Under the pieces are notes generated by a model. That model ran no database searches, had not been told where the DNA came from, and was given only the letters and a program-made list of their open reading frames with translations. From contig CM035806.1 of NCBI GenBank assembly GCA_020466095.1, positions 55,803,916 through 55,867,915 on the forward strand: a stretch of 64,000 nucleotides of DNA, read 5' to 3'. The position numbers and the translations under genes were made by a program. Below are positions 24,187 to 36,740 of this stretch, piece after piece (position 1 is the first letter of the stretch; every line of letters starts with the position of its first letter). The DNA is from Chlorops oryzae. Lineage: Eukaryota > Arthropoda > Insecta > Diptera > Chloropidae.

Positions 24187-24911
24187 CTCGAAGGCTCATC
24201 GAAAAAAACATCGTTCATTTCCGAAATTCCTATCTGCGGACCTCGTTGGCCACAAGAAAAAAAAAAAAAATAAGAGCTCCAAACCGTTGGGAATATTTAA
24301 GGAGCTCTCAATCATAAAAAATGCCGACTTCTTATGCCCCATTAAGATAAAATGTATTTTCCCTTCTCAAAAAGATGCTTAATCCCTGACATTTATTGAG
24401 TTTTTTCTACCCAAAAGTTAGCAGAAAGCTCGAAAGATTCAAAATTTTCAAAGGTACACATTCGGGATAAACGGCCAAAAAATCCGAACGACCGAACAAA
24501 TTAAGGGATTTGAAGAGCTTAAAATAGAAGCACGAATATGGGGCACGATCGCTCGAGCCGCTCGAGTATCTGGTGAATAAAATCCAGAAGCTGCGGCAGC
24601 CACATCGGCAGATGAAGAATGACAACTGAAAATTCGCACAACGATAATGGCGCGGATGATGTTGGTGGCAATGATGACGGTGATGGTGATGGTGATGGTG
24701 CCTACGGCGCTAATTGATTGCGTTGGTGGCGTCAACAAGAACATTTTTGCTGTACAATTTTGTACACTTGCTTCCATTTTATGCATTGTTCCTTGAATTA
24801 ATTCCGAATGCCTGCCTGACTTCGAGAGCTCGATGCTTTGTTGTCTGAGTGCGTTACGAGAACCATGCTGTACGCGTGCCTTCCCTTTTCAAGGAATTTG
24901 ATGGTCTTTAA

Positions 24912-25729
24912 CCCTTTCGCTACCAAACTATAAGCAGAAGATCTACACACATTTTAGTGATTTTTTCTAATAGTTTTTATGCTGAAAAATAAATAAAAAA
25001 TTGTAAAAAAAAAAAATCCTGCGTGCCTGAGAAAGGATTTACATCCTCGGGTTTAATGTCAAAATGGGTTTTATTAACCCTCATCGGTTCCCTCAAAATG
25101 TCGTCGAATTGGTTCTTGTGTATGCGTCCGTATACACAATTATTTTTACCCTTAAAGAGACTACAAATAAAAAAATTTGACCGATTTTCAGTATATTACA
25201 TTGTCTAGTTGTCGTTATATTCCATTTGAAAGTTAAAAATTGTATACGATCGTATACAAGGAACCGATTAGGGTTAAAATGATTTCTTGGGATCAAATAT
25301 CCCATCGGTTTTGTTAATTTGAAAAGGAAAAAACAATACAATACAATAAGCAATCAATGGTACAATATGTCACACTTCTCTGTTATAACTTATAAGAAAC
25401 ACCAATGGGATATATTGTCCCAAAATAAAAAATAATGCACAACACTGCTATACCACACGTAGGGCTTCTTTTAATAGGTTTCATTGCACTTAACACCTAA
25501 AAAAAACACTTTATTTGACACATTTGACACGATTTATGAAAGAAATTAACTTTTACATTTATGTAAAAATTTTATAAACACTATGAGAATTCTAAGCACA
25601 TCAATGGTAGCTTCTTCAAATGTGTAAGAACCAATGGGATGCTTTATAAATAAAAATATATGAGAAATAGGGCCTTGTAGAATTTTTGAAATTTCTTTTG
25701 GATGCATTGTCCCTATGGTAGTGAAAGGG
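24912..25729. mobile_element. piggyBac-like non-autonomous element
   Basis: The ends CCCTTTCGCTACC and the complement of CCCTTTCACTACC sit directly inside TTAA/TTAA (24908-24911, 25730-25733), the diagnostic piggyBac target. No transposase frame. Internal ATGGGAT/TCCCAT motifs recur. A smaller TTAA element is nested at 25078-25273. Confidence 0.8.
25078..25273. mobile_element. piggyBac-like MITE nested in the 24912-25729 element
   Basis: The ends are CCCTCATCGGTTCC and the complement of CCCTAATCGGTTCC, flanked by TTAA on both sides (25074-25077, 25274-25277). Inside is a second inverted pair around GTATACG (near 25128 and 25247). Confidence 0.8.
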
Positions 25730-27049
25730 TTAATCAAGCTCTGTCCGGCTCTTGCAAAAAAAAAAAAAAACAAACAAAAAACAACAACAAAAAAACCCAA
25801 AAAAAAACCAAAAAACCGAAAAAGTAAGAAAAAAAATATATCCGAAAAATGGTGTTCCTCTACCCAGGCGCGTACGCACAAAACATTTTGTGAGGGCATC
25901 ACAATACTATGCATGTATACCTATGTATGTATAGGTATACTTAGAGATTTCTTTGCGTTTCGGAGCCGGCTTGGAGCCCCTCAAAATCAGCCGCTGAGTA
26001 TGCCCCTGCCCGTGCTGCGTGATCAAGTCGTGGGCAGATTAATAGCTTCTTTTTCATACTGAGAACACTCTGGCGGCGCGCTGAGTCTTCCCGAATTTGA
26101 AAGAAATTCTTATCGGCGTCAAGATTTACTCACGAACATGTGTCAACTTGACGTGAGGTTCAAGAATTGCTTTTGTAACGATTGCAAACAATATTTTATT
26201 TTTGTATTTTTCCTAAATTAAGTCAACAGATGGCAATGGCCAACGGATGTGAGTGTCCCAGCGGTTCCTAGAATTCGTTGTTGGCGTCTTAAGGGTTTTC
26301 GGTGTTTATGTAGGTACCGTTTTGCCATCTGATTCGCCACTGAGTTGAAATCAAGTGGCCAGAGCGGATCGATTGATAAAAAGGATCGCAAAGGGAAAAT
26401 CAAAAATTCCTCTTCATAAATGCTTTCAAGATTTTCATTTTCAATCGAAAACTTTCATTCACACTTGAACACACATTCCTCGGACTAATGAGCTACATAT
26501 GTACGTCGATCGCAAACTTTCACGAACCGCCATTACAATCAAATCGCTCAAGAGTTACCGTTTGAGGTGAAAACTTCATTTTGGCAATTTACGAGTAGTG
26601 AATTTGCGTTTGGCGTCACGGCCGGGTTTGTCGCTCAACCGTCGCCCATCGGTATAAATTGCATGTTCCAAGGACGCTTTCGGATTTAAAAAAAAAAGAG
26701 CCCCCTATATGCAGTCTGCTGAGAAGTTCGGAGGGGCGTTTCGTAAATGAGAGCTCTTGGCGTTTGATTTGCAGTTAGAGGCTGACTGACGTCTTTCAAA
26801 CTCAAATGTTCTTCTCATTAGAAATATGCTTAAAAATTTCAACAAAAAAAAATCGATCGACCCGACCCGACCCGCCGCCTGAATGACTATTTGTCGTATT
26901 TTACATCTGAAAAGCTGCCAAAGCTTTAAAGCACTTATGAAAAAGTGAAATTTCTGGCATGCCTACAAAATTTCGCGCTATTGTAGATAGCTGCGTGTAT
27001 ATACGTACCTACGTATTGTGAGCGAATAAAATTGAAATATATATAAGTA
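25730..27049. other. Non-coding stretch
   Basis: Poly-A-rich at 25756-25830. A solitary hAT-like end (CAGGCGCGTACGCAC at 25866) has no partner that I found. No gene seen. Confidence 0.4.
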
Positions 27050-27118
27050 CAGTGAAAATCGGTTGTAACGATGTCGAAGGGACCAACAAAACCCCATCGT
27101 TATAACCGATTTTTCCTG
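27050..27118. mobile_element. Minimal 69 bp hairpin MITE (pogo/Tc1-like ends)
   Basis: CAGTGAAAATCGGTTGTAAC pairs with the complement of the right end CCGATTTTTCCTG. TA flanks both sides. The same ends bound the longer element at 59889-60073. Confidence 0.65.
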
Positions 27119-27168
27119 TACTTATAAAGAATTCCTATGTATATCGAAAATAATCGTTCGAAGTTTAA

Positions 27169-27481
27169 GGCCCGATATTACAGTGCATACTTAAGGTCTC
27201 CTTAGCACTTAAGTAAAGCTTAAGTCTGTAAAGCATTTTAACAGTACAAATTTTAAGTGCTCCTTAAATAAGTTTTCAATTTAATTTAATGAAGGAATTT
27301 CACTAATTTTACGAATTTTAAAAAAGTATAAACAAAAAATATTGGTTTTTTTCAAATGTTGCCTGCCGAAAACAATTTTCGTGAGTTTTGGATAAAAATT
27401 GACCGTTAAACCGCTTGACACTTAATGTGTTCTTATGTCTTCAAGCTTCCTTAACTTAAGTATACACTGTAATATCGGGCG
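27169..27481. mobile_element. TTAA-flanked MITE
   Basis: The left end is GGCCCGATATTACAGTG and the right end complement is CGCCCGATATTACAGTG. TTAA lies on both sides (27165-27168, 27482-27485). The interior is rich in CTTAAG. The TTAA target suggests piggyBac or Kolobok. Confidence 0.75.
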
Positions 27482-28915
27482 TTAAACCTAAAGTGGTGAA
27501 AAAGCGAAGAGAAATCCTTTGCCGTAATCATTCGAAACATTAAAATAATAAAAAAAAAAAACAAAAATAAAACAAAAGAGAACAAAAAAACAATAATAAT
27601 TCATCAAAACATCGCGATGACATTCTCCGGAATCGAGCACGCAAGACCGAAGGTAATTGGGTAAAATGCGACACGATTCGCTGCCCCGTTTGGTGGAGCA
27701 GCGCGGGTGGATCTTCTTCTTCTTCTTCTTCTTCTTTCCGATTCGTTACGTTTCGTTTAGTCGTTCGTTCGTTTGAATCGTGTGTGAACCCGTATTTTTT
27801 GTCTCTTCTTCTTCTTTCTTGACTTTTTCTTGGCCCCTTTCTTTTGTTCCCACTCGATATCGTTATTTATGATCGTCATCATTGCGATCGTTACGATAAT
27901 TGTAATCATCGACGTCAACGTCGACCTCATCAAAAGCAACGGTAAGGCAGCGGCAGCGGCAACATCGCCATCAATATAAGTAAATGTCGATGTACGGGCC
28001 CCTTCATTCGCAGCGATCGAAATTGAAATCGAAATCGAAATTGAAATAGAAAGTCCGATTTCGCTGCTTCGATAAATTCGTTTAAAAGTTCGAGTCTCCT
28101 CACTTGATGATGCTGCATCTTTCGTCCGGAATGGGCTTTCCCAACCAATCGCTCAGATTTGAGACTCCCATCTTAACTTCTATTGCTGTCATGGCTCATT
28201 GTGATTGTTGTCTCATCGCTGATTGATTTTCTTGCTATTGCAATAATTTTCATGAGGTAATATTTACTCAACTTCCTTGTATTACAATAATTTTTTTTTC
28301 TCGTTTTTGGGTTTCTTGGTTTCTTTGGGTATGGCATAATCGAAAAATGTCACATACTTTAGTATATATCAAACAATGGCAACAGAATTCGCCGGCGATT
28401 AAGGAGGCTCAACGGTTCGATGTGTTGCGTTGGCTATGGAGGCCATGGAGACCATCAGTCTGAGATAATATTGAAAAAAAAAAAAAAACCGCACATTACG
28501 ATCGCTCCATACATCTTGGGGGAAAAATAGAAGGAGTGGTCCTATCATATTAGGAATTGGTATACATCGTTTGTTTGAACTAATCAAGACATAAACAAAA
28601 ATTCATCCAAATTGGTCCACCCCTTTGGGACCACTACTTGCAGCTTTGTCTGCATCGGCAGCTCCATCTAAGACTCAACCGATTTAAATTCAACTTTGTC
28701 ATAATGTTATCTACTTATGCTAAAAAATGAATGGGTGCAAAAAATGGTTCAAACCTAACAGTCCCTAGGCAGTGCCGTCGTTACGCACGGGCCCCGAATC
28801 TATTTGTTTACTCATTGATGACGTCAGTGTGCTTAGCGGCTCAAGCATTTCGCACTGTGCTGGCGTTATTTAGTGCTTATCATTGCTTTGTGAAAGATGG
28901 AAAAAAATATTTTTT
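27482..28915. other. Non-coding stretch
   Basis: It holds (CTT)n at 27712-27736, CGAAATTGAAAT repeats near 28019-28050 and poly-A at 28472-28488. A lone hAT-like end CAGTGCCGTCGTTACGC at 28768 lacks a clear partner. Confidence 0.4.
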
Positions 28916-29111
28916 CAATGTTGATGAAAGTGCCTTTTACAGGCTTAAACCTTAAACCAACCCATTTATTACCGACCGACGGCTAGCCGAATTCGATGGA
29001 GCAAACTGCCATAATTTAACCGGTGGGGCTTGGACCGGTTAAAGGCCAGTCCTTCCTAAGAAATTGACCCTCTCATTTCTGCAGGGTTATTTTAAATGCC
29101 AATAAACCGAG
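28916..29111 (+). repeat. Dispersed repeat, copy 1 (inverted copy at 60.9 kb)
   Basis: Shares GTTGATGAAAGTG, AAACCAACCCATTTA, GGCTAGCCGAATTCGATGGA and TAAAGGCCAGTCCTTC with the complement of 60889-61053. Unassigned transposon family; no TSD found. Confidence 0.65.
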
Positions 29112-29295
29112 CTTTATTTTGACATTTCGCACTCACAGAATGTTTTTTCTATTTATTTTTATTTACTGGTCGAAAAATCGAAAAGGATAAGGATCGGAAC
29201 TTACAACACCCTAAACATATGCAATGTAATTTTTTTTGTTCCAAATCTCTAAATATTTTCACGATGGTTTTTGACATAAAAGTGGACGTTATCGA

Positions 29296-29793
29296 CAGGG
29301 GAGGCAAGTTCCAAAAATATTGCGGGGGCAAAAAAAAATTTTATGCAGAGAACAATACGCAGTGTTTAGTAGATGTCAAATATTGAAAAAGTGCAGTATA
29401 TCTACTGCAATTGGAATAAGGTTCTAACCCTTCTCGGAAAGGGAAAGATATCGATACTTATAGACAATCTTTGACACATATTTTGGTTGGAGGAGGTTGG
29501 AACCAGTGTTCGGAGAATTCTGCACGAATGTGAAAAGTAGAGTAGCACAGGCGGGTAATTTGGAATTACCGACCTTAAAAGCTGTAGTAAATTAGTTAAG
29601 AAATATGAAAGATGATTAATCTCAGATGAATTATGGGGACTGCAGAATAAAAGTGTGATATTCTAGAATATCTTTACAAAATTTTCAAATATTTTTTTCA
29701 GTTGCCGAAATATTGAGGGGCATGGCCCCTCCAATAAAATTTTTGGAGGGGCAAAAAGGGCTTTCCCCCCACCCCCCATAGTTGCCGCGCCTG
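29296..29793. mobile_element. hAT-type element with perfect 8 bp TSD
   Basis: The flanking octamer GTTATCGA is identical at 29288-29295 and 29794-29801. The ends are CAGGGGAGGCAA and the complement of CAGGCGCGGCAA. The subterminal regions are C/G-homopolymer rich. No transposase frame. Confidence 0.8.
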
Positions 29794-30195
29794 GTTATCG
29801 AGATTGCGCACATTTTTTTTTTTTTTCATGAATCGTTACAAGAGACTCCACCTATTCATTTTGTATTAAGGGGCCGTCCATATATTACGTCAGCATGTTT
29901 TTGACCATTTTAGACCCCCCATCCCTCTTATCATCAATCGTCATCATCCAAAATCCCCTCCCCCCCAGCCCTGGCCAGCTTGTTGACACCATCTTTGAGC
30001 CCTTTATTATTTCAGAATTAAATAGAAATTTGATTTCTTCAAAATGTTGTTTTTTAGTGATTTATTATAAGATAGAGATGATGACATTGACATGACCTTA
30101 TGAAAGCGCGAGAGTCCCCCCTGCCCACCGAATGATGACTGCATATAGCTAGGAAAATTTCTGATCTTTCTTTAAGGACACAAAGAAGCTATGGA

Positions 30196-30346
30196 CAGTG
30201 GCTTAGCCAGACATTTCGTCGTCGTCGGACACGATGGGGGAACAATGCAGGAAATGGCGTCCCCTCCAACCAGCTTTAATAAAAATACCTTCATAAATAT
30301 TGATGTATGATTGGGCGCCCCCTTCGGCCCCCTCGCTACGCTACTG
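30196..30346. mobile_element. hAT-type MITE
   Basis: The ends are CAGTGGCTTAGCCAG and the complement of CAGTAGCGTAGCGAG. The flanking octamers GCTATGGA and GTTATGTC agree at five of eight positions, so the element is old. 151 bp, no frame. Confidence 0.6.
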
Positions 30347-32087
30347 GTTATGTCACTCATTAAAGGGATAATTTTCGAACAATCGAATAAAGATGCTTAA
30401 CTGCTTTGAGAGCAATTTTTCGATCGTTCACAGGCGAAGGCGAAGGCGAAGCATATCGCTATTGTCATCATTAAATATGCTCCATGCCGAATAACATATT
30501 TGATGCCAATTAAAACTTGTCACTGAAGCGAGGTTTTATTTCTTTTAGTAAGGATTTTTATATTATGCTCCTTAGAAAAAAAATTTGAAAAAAAAATTGA
30601 TAATCTCTTTTGCCAAGCAAACAATTTATTCAGATTTATTGTCACAATTTGTTTTCGTTTTCGTATTTTTTGTTTGTTTTTTGTTTTTTGTTTGCTGTAA
30701 TATCATTGTTGATTTAAGCTGTCGGTTGTAAAAAATATACAACGTTAGCGAGGTCACTCACCCGTACGTGTGGTTGCAGTGATTATTTCTAATAATTTTT
30801 TTTTTTGTTCATTATTTTCACGCTTTTTGTGCAATTTGTTTGCGCGTGCACATTAACGAGCGTTAAACTGGAAAGAGAGATCTCGTGGCGGAGAGAAAGA
30901 GAGATAGGCAGATAGATAGACAAAACGATAGAGAGTTTGCATTGAAATGGAAAAGCTATGACGCATAAAAGCGAGGTGCGTTTGCTGCATGAATTGACGA
31001 CAGGAAAAGCCTACGCCACGAGCATTTGAAAGTGTTTTTTTTTTTTTTTTTTTAATCAGTTTTCAAGTCAATATATGTATTCCATTGTGTGTAGGTGTGC
31101 ATTAAGGAAAACTTTTACGGTAAAAATGAATCTTTATATTATAACGTTGAATTTTAGGAGTCGCATATTGAAGCGAAATGTTAGCCCCTCCCCCTTCAGC
31201 ACGTGACGAAGCCTATCAATCATAATCAAAATTACTTTGTTTTGGCTTTCAGCATAGTTTGTTTGTTTGTTCGTTTGTTCGCCTAAAATTCCCTAGTACT
31301 GAGTACTGACTACGTTAGTTAAGGTATTTGGCCACATAACTATGGCCGCTGCTCGTAATTGTCTTTGCACGTAGCGTAATTTCCGCCGTTTCAAGCCCAT
31401 TGCACGTTGCATTTATTCGCCCTTATTCGCATCGCGGCAGCATGCTCGATCGTGCAGCATTTTTTCGCGCTCAATTTTCGTCCATAATTTCGTTTCATTA
31501 TAATTTCCGTTTATTAAATTGGAAAATTTAAATCTCTGTAGCCAAATGACGATGCACTTGAAGATTGAAGTCTGAAATCTGAAGCCAGAAACCTGAAGCT
31601 CGAAACTAATTGCCAAATGACCGTAGAGATGCTCGAACAAAAGATTTAAGCAACGAACTCGCCACGCTTTGCCAGCGCGCCCTTCATGTTGTTGACCGTT
31701 AAAGGCGGCTTATAATGCTATTATTTCGTTTCTTTTTTTTTTCTGCGCTCTCTCTCTCTCTCTCTCTCTCTCGCCTCTTTCTTTTTCGATTTAATCTCCT
31801 TCATTATTTGATCTCGAAAGTGAAAATCATTCATTTGGGCATTGAATGCGCCTACCGCGTGATTTAATGATTTGTTTCGATTAATTATTGCAGCATGATT
31901 CGTGCGCATATGCGGAAAAAAAGTCGACCAATCACGAGCGCATGGGTATTTGAAGTGAACAGGAATCGTCTAGTCTGTTACTTTCGCCAGAGAATGCAAT
32001 TTCGATATTGTTGAAAGCCATATATCTTATTAACCCAGCCCTTTATCTTATGCCATGGTTTGTTATATCAATCTTTCGATTTTTTCC

Positions 32088-32122
<35 letters not shown>

Positions 32123-33372
32123 CGAGAGCGAGAGAGAGAGAGAGCGAGACAGAGTACAACACAATATCACAAAGCTAATACAACGCCCACGCTTGAGTAC
32201 TTATTGTTAGAGCAGTTAATATTTTTAACAATCCGAAAAATTGACCCATTTTAAAACGATAAAAATGTTTAAATGCAGTTCGAGTTCGAGTGTTTTTCCG
32301 CCAGTTCCATTTCGGTTCAGCTGCATTAAGCCAGCTTTTTCATTTCGTTGTGAAGTGACAAATATATAAAAGCCGTCATTAAAAATTTCCTTGAAATCGT
32401 TTTTAGCCAAACCAATACACGCACATACCTACATATAAAATGTATACAATAATGTACGTAGGTACTCACGTACATAGATACATATATTCCCATTCGATTC
32501 AACTTGATTTAGCATGTCCAAAAACGTCGTTAAATTGCGATTTTTCCGCATTTCTGCAGCTGCGGCCATTTGTTGTTGTTGCTGCATGCTGCTGTGTATT
32601 CGATGTTGTTTTCGCGAAAAATTTCGATTTTATATTTGTCGCTTACAATTGCTCGCATTAAAATTGCGAGCAAAACAAAAGCAAAAAGCGGCAGGCAGCG
32701 AGCAGCGAGCAACGAGCGCGAAAACATGTTTCTGCAAGACCAGAAAAATCGTAAATTCCATTTGGAAAGGCAATTCAGCCGCCAGGCAGCCATTCAGGCG
32801 TACAATTGCAACTGCATGCAATGCAGCCATAAAGCGAAGCCACAACGAACCGAAGCTGAGCTTCCAGTAAGCAACCAGTCCCCGGAAAATTTGTCCACAA
32901 GCAAAAGTGTTGCAAAAGCCAGTGAAATCGCTCGAAGCGCAAATTCGCTTTCGTTTTCATTCGCAAAATACTTCAAAAAAGAAATATTGCAAAGCCAAGA
33001 GCCTCAGACGAACACTGAGACCGCAGCTGAAGCTGAAGCTGAGCTGATGCTGAGACACAGACTCAAGTCGGGTGTACGCTAAATTGCTTGGTCGTTCAAT
33101 ATCATATTGCCGTTTATTGTCAAAGTTAATATTTTAATAAAAAGAGCCATCATCGATATTGAATGCCCATTCAGAATATGAAGACTTTATTAAAAAATTT
33201 TCACGACCTTTAGACGATTTAATGGAATATTGCAGTCTTTTCATAAGTATCTACATTGCATAGCAATGGAATTCTTCTGAGAAAATATTTTGCAATCTTT
33301 CCATCGAAAGGAACGGAAAGCGAAGCGATTGATTTTTGGATTTGAATGGAAATTACCACTGGGTCATTCCAT
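30347..33372. other. Non-coding stretch
   Basis: (CT)n at 31748-31772, (GA)n with GC interruptions at 32088-32149, and GTTT repeats at 31258-31280. The 32500-33080 part is GC-richer and has a 170-codon plus-strand frame starting at 32570, rich in Ala/Gln/Ser/Lys and without a recognisable domain; a UTR or regulatory region seems likelier than a gene. Confidence 0.4.
32088..32149. repeat. (GA)n microsatellite
   Basis: About 60 bp of GA with occasional GC interruptions. Confidence 0.9.
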
Positions 33373-34617
33373 TATCGCGGGTGCAACATTTACACGTATG
33401 TTTTAGTTTCATGTAACTAAATAAAAAACATTTTTAATAAAAATAGTCTTCAAAAGGCTAAATCTTAATATTTTCATTGTAGGTATATTAGTTCACAAGT
33501 ATTTTTAAATGCAACAAATTTGGCCCAACGTTTCTAGATCAGAGACAAAAAACGCATAAATCTGTTAATTGTGATACATTTTTTGTGTTATGCCTTAATG
33601 TTTTGTTAGATGTATATTTGACAAACTACAGGAAATGAAAAGTGTTAACAAGAGAAAAATAAACAAAGAGTTATTCATTTTTATATGAATCGCGGGTGCA
33701 ACATCAAATTATCGCGGGTGCAACCAGTCTTTTTTTTTTGCCGGTTTTGCAGAGCAATTGTACGGGGACATTCAAACCGTCGCAAAAATATCTTTTTAAA
33801 ACAGCGTTTTGGAGTAGTAGGAGTTTCAGGACATGCTCATCGTCATTATTTTGAAGCTTGAAAAGACGTTGATGGAGCTTCGTCATTTATAAATTCAGTA
33901 TCTGAATCAATGTAAGCATCGAAAACGCTCCATCTCTTTTTAAGGGGTAATAAAGATTTGCTCTGATCCGAAACTGAAGACACAGATATATCAGGATGCA
34001 GAGTTTCTTTTCGTATTTTGAGATTTGAAAGAGGCTCCAAGTCGTCATCACTCCAATCACTTTCCGTTTTTGATGGGGCTTTTTGGCGACTTCAAAACTA
34101 ATTTGCATTTAAAATGAGACCGTGAGGTGCGCACCACAGAAATGCTATGAGCCTCTTCAAATTGGAAAAAATGTTTTGATTGAATGCTTGTTATATGTTT
34201 CAGCCCTCCCATTGTTCATCCAACATGGCTATCTTTTCATTAATTTCTATTTTTACCACATATTTAAAGAAGATGTTCTTAGAGCGACTGTGAGCTAAAT
34301 CATAAAATTCTAGGACACTGTTGACGATGGCTTTCAGCATATATCATTAGTCAGGCCATATCAAAATAACAAAATATGTAGTAAATCGCACAAGAAGGTT
34401 AAATGACAAACAGTTGCACCCGCGATCTGACATCAAAATCGTGGGTGCAATCAATTTAAATAATCGATTATTTTAATCTGGCAATCACTACACTTTTAAA
34501 AACGATTAATTTATGTTTAGTTTTGGTTTATTCTTACTTCCACAAAGTTTCAGAATGTTAACTTTTTATTTCTGTGAAAAAAGTAAACTTTTACACTTTT
34601 TGTATCGCGGGTGCAAC
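33373..34617. repeat. Region with six copies of a TCGCGGGTGCAAC motif
   Basis: The motif or a one- or two-base variant starts near 33375, 33690, 33712, 34436 and 34604 in direct orientation, and is inverted at 34413-34426. Such dispersed short repeats resemble subterminal transposase-binding sites. On the minus strand, frames at 33846-34108 (ending STSFQASK) look like protein broken by a frameshift. I could not define TIRs. Confidence 0.55.
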
Positions 34618-35540
34618 AAGTCAAGAATGTATTTTAGGAATCATACACATTTTTTAGGAATCAGGTACATTTTTTGCAACACGAGGATAAATTAATATCT
34701 CTACTTCAATTTAGTCGGAAAAATGTTACCTCAAACTGTCGGCAACGGCTGTTTTGTGACAGTTTAAAAAGGTATGACTTTAAAGTTTTGCCAGGATTTT
34801 TGAATAGTAATATTTTCAAAACGCGCCAATAAATGAAATATGGAGTTAAATCAAATATAACTAAATTTATTATTAAATTTCGACTTTCTTCTTTGCCCTA
34901 CTGACAAACAACAAAACAATTAATATCGTAATTAAAATATTAATATCGGAGATCGTGTATTTCGGAATCGCCACACTGGCTTTAAGCGTTTATAAGACAA
35001 AATAAACTAGAGATATAACGAAAACTAAATTAAAAGTATTATGTAGTTATGCTAACTGATCCCTCGAACTGCGTACCGCCTCAGAAGAAAAGAATGTGTA
35101 AAAAATTAATAACTAAAAGTTTGCTAGAAAGTCAAGTTATCGCTTCCCCTCTTCCTCTATCTCCCTCGGTCTCGCTCCCTTTTCGTTGGTATCATACTTA
35201 ACGTTACCATCTCCCTTCTGCAAAAAAAAACGGACAAATGTGAAAAAAAATTTTATTTTGCTGTACGCTAATTTGGAAAAAAATGTACAAAAAACGGACA
35301 CATTTTTAAGTATATATATTACACAAAAATCCCTTATTTCTGTTCAAACAAATTGAATTTTTCGGACTCAGAACTAACAATTGTGATATTTCCAAATACA
35401 ACAAAGTATTTAAGCTTTGAGATTGCAAATCACCAGTGTTTAAGTGAATAAAAAACAATTATTCTTCATCAAAATCTTCAGCGTCACAACAACCCAATTT
35501 CAATCAAACTTGTCAATGTGCCCTTTTACATTAGGGCAAC
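34618..35540. other. Non-coding stretch
   Basis: AT-rich. The motif AAAAACGGAC recurs at about 35228 and 35291, and again at 35950 and 35974. No gene seen. Confidence 0.4.
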
Positions 35541-35728
35541 CATGATACAAAGAGAGCAAGATAGCGCCACTACCGCTATTTTAAAGCATTCGCGTTGTTG
35601 TTGTTTCCAATCCTAAAGTATAGTTGTGACGTTGGGCTTAACATGCAAAACAACAACAACGAAGCTCTCGTTTTGTATTTGTAACATCATCGGGCTGAAG
35701 TGGCGCTATCTTGTTTTCTTGTATCATG
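35541..35728. mobile_element. P-element-like MITE with perfect 8 bp TSD
   Basis: The octamer AGGGCAAC is identical at 35533-35540 and 35729-35736. The TIRs start CATGATACAA and pair over about 30 bp with mismatches, including AAGATAGCGCCACT. CATGAT-type ends with 8 bp duplications are typical of the P superfamily. GTTGTTGTT/AACAACAAC also pair inside. Confidence 0.7.
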
Positions 35729-36344
35729 AGGGCAACTATTGCCGGCCATTTTTTGGTTTGTAGGCGAGACGAAGCGCGTGGATGTAAAGAACCTACCCCT
35801 CACAATGGTACTCGTCGTTTGTCGGATCTTGAAAATTTTGAATTCAAAAAATGATGGGCTGTGGGCATATTTCTAAAAAAAAAGTACAATCGCATGACAA
35901 ATCATGATTTCAAATATGTTCGCATGACAAGCTGTATCGGCTTAAAAAAAACGGACTTTCCAGCGAAAAAACGGACATTTGGTATGGTTAATCATACTAA
36001 ATGCGTCTGGCAAAACATATTTTTATACAGTAGTTCAATAACTTTGAAAATATGACGTATGTATACGTAATGTAACTGCCTACTTCATAACATTGCTCAT
36101 ACGTCGGGTACTAAAAGAAAACAAAAAATACATCTGAGGGCTATTGTTACCACTTAGAGGCATGAAAAAGAAATTTCGGCCGATTCTCAGTCCTGCCCGA
36201 TATGCACACAAAATTTCATAAAAATCAGTGTAGCCGTTTTGGAGGAGTTTGGTAACAAACACCGTGACACGAGGATTTTATATATGTATGTACTTATAAA
36301 ATATAATACTTATATGTAAATAGTGGATACTGCACAGCCTTTAC
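35729..36344. other. Non-coding stretch with repeat debris
   Basis: Around 36185-36260 a CCCGATATGCACACAAAATT segment and CAGTGTAGCCGTTTTGGAGG resemble the matching segment of mini-me copy D at 52.8 kb. No intact element. Confidence 0.4.
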
Positions 36345-36443
36345 CTTGTTGTGAGCTCCAATAATTTCCAGAGAAATGGTACTCAATGACACCACGGATA
36401 TAACGATCAGTGTTGCCATGACAAGAGGCCAAAATTTCTTCAT
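36345..36443 (-). CDS. Candidate signal-peptide-like first coding exon, start codon inside a MITE
   Basis: On the minus strand, ATG in context CACAATGA opens a 33-codon frame, MKKFWPLVMATLIVISVVSL..., ending AACAAG|GTAAAGG. It looks like a signal peptide followed by a splice donor. The first 12 codons lie inside the hAT MITE at 36408-36988. A second frame through the same bases is also open, no downstream exon was found and the surroundings are repeats, so this may be chance. Confidence 0.2.
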
Positions 36444-36708
36444 TGTGGTCCAAAAAATCTTCAAAATGAAGTTTTAAGAATTTGAAAAATCTTCTTGACC
36501 TCAAACCTAACTAAAAAATCTTCACTTAAAATCTTAAATAAAATAAAAGCAAAATTGTTTTTTCTTTATTTTATTGACAAAAATAAAAATATACCTTCAT
36601 TGCCTTAACAAATAAGTATCACAAAATAATATGAATACAACCTTCATGGTATCAAAACAAAGACGTAAACAATAACTTTTTTATAACAAGAACACAGTTT
36701 TTTCAACA

Positions 36709-36740
<32 letters not shown>

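Noticed and set aside
29876..30120. GGGGCCGTCCATATATTACG, an end motif seen in many insect MITEs
   Set aside because: No matching inverted end found nearby; at most a truncated copy.
32570..33082. 170-codon plus-strand frame
   Set aside because: Longest frame outside obvious repeats, but low-complexity Gln/Ala/Ser/Lys composition, no domain and several other overlapping frames; more like UTR or regulatory DNA.
34970..35000. Possible right TIR partner for the GGGTCATTCC sequence at 33361
   Set aside because: The best alignment was about 12 of 19 bases, not better than chance.
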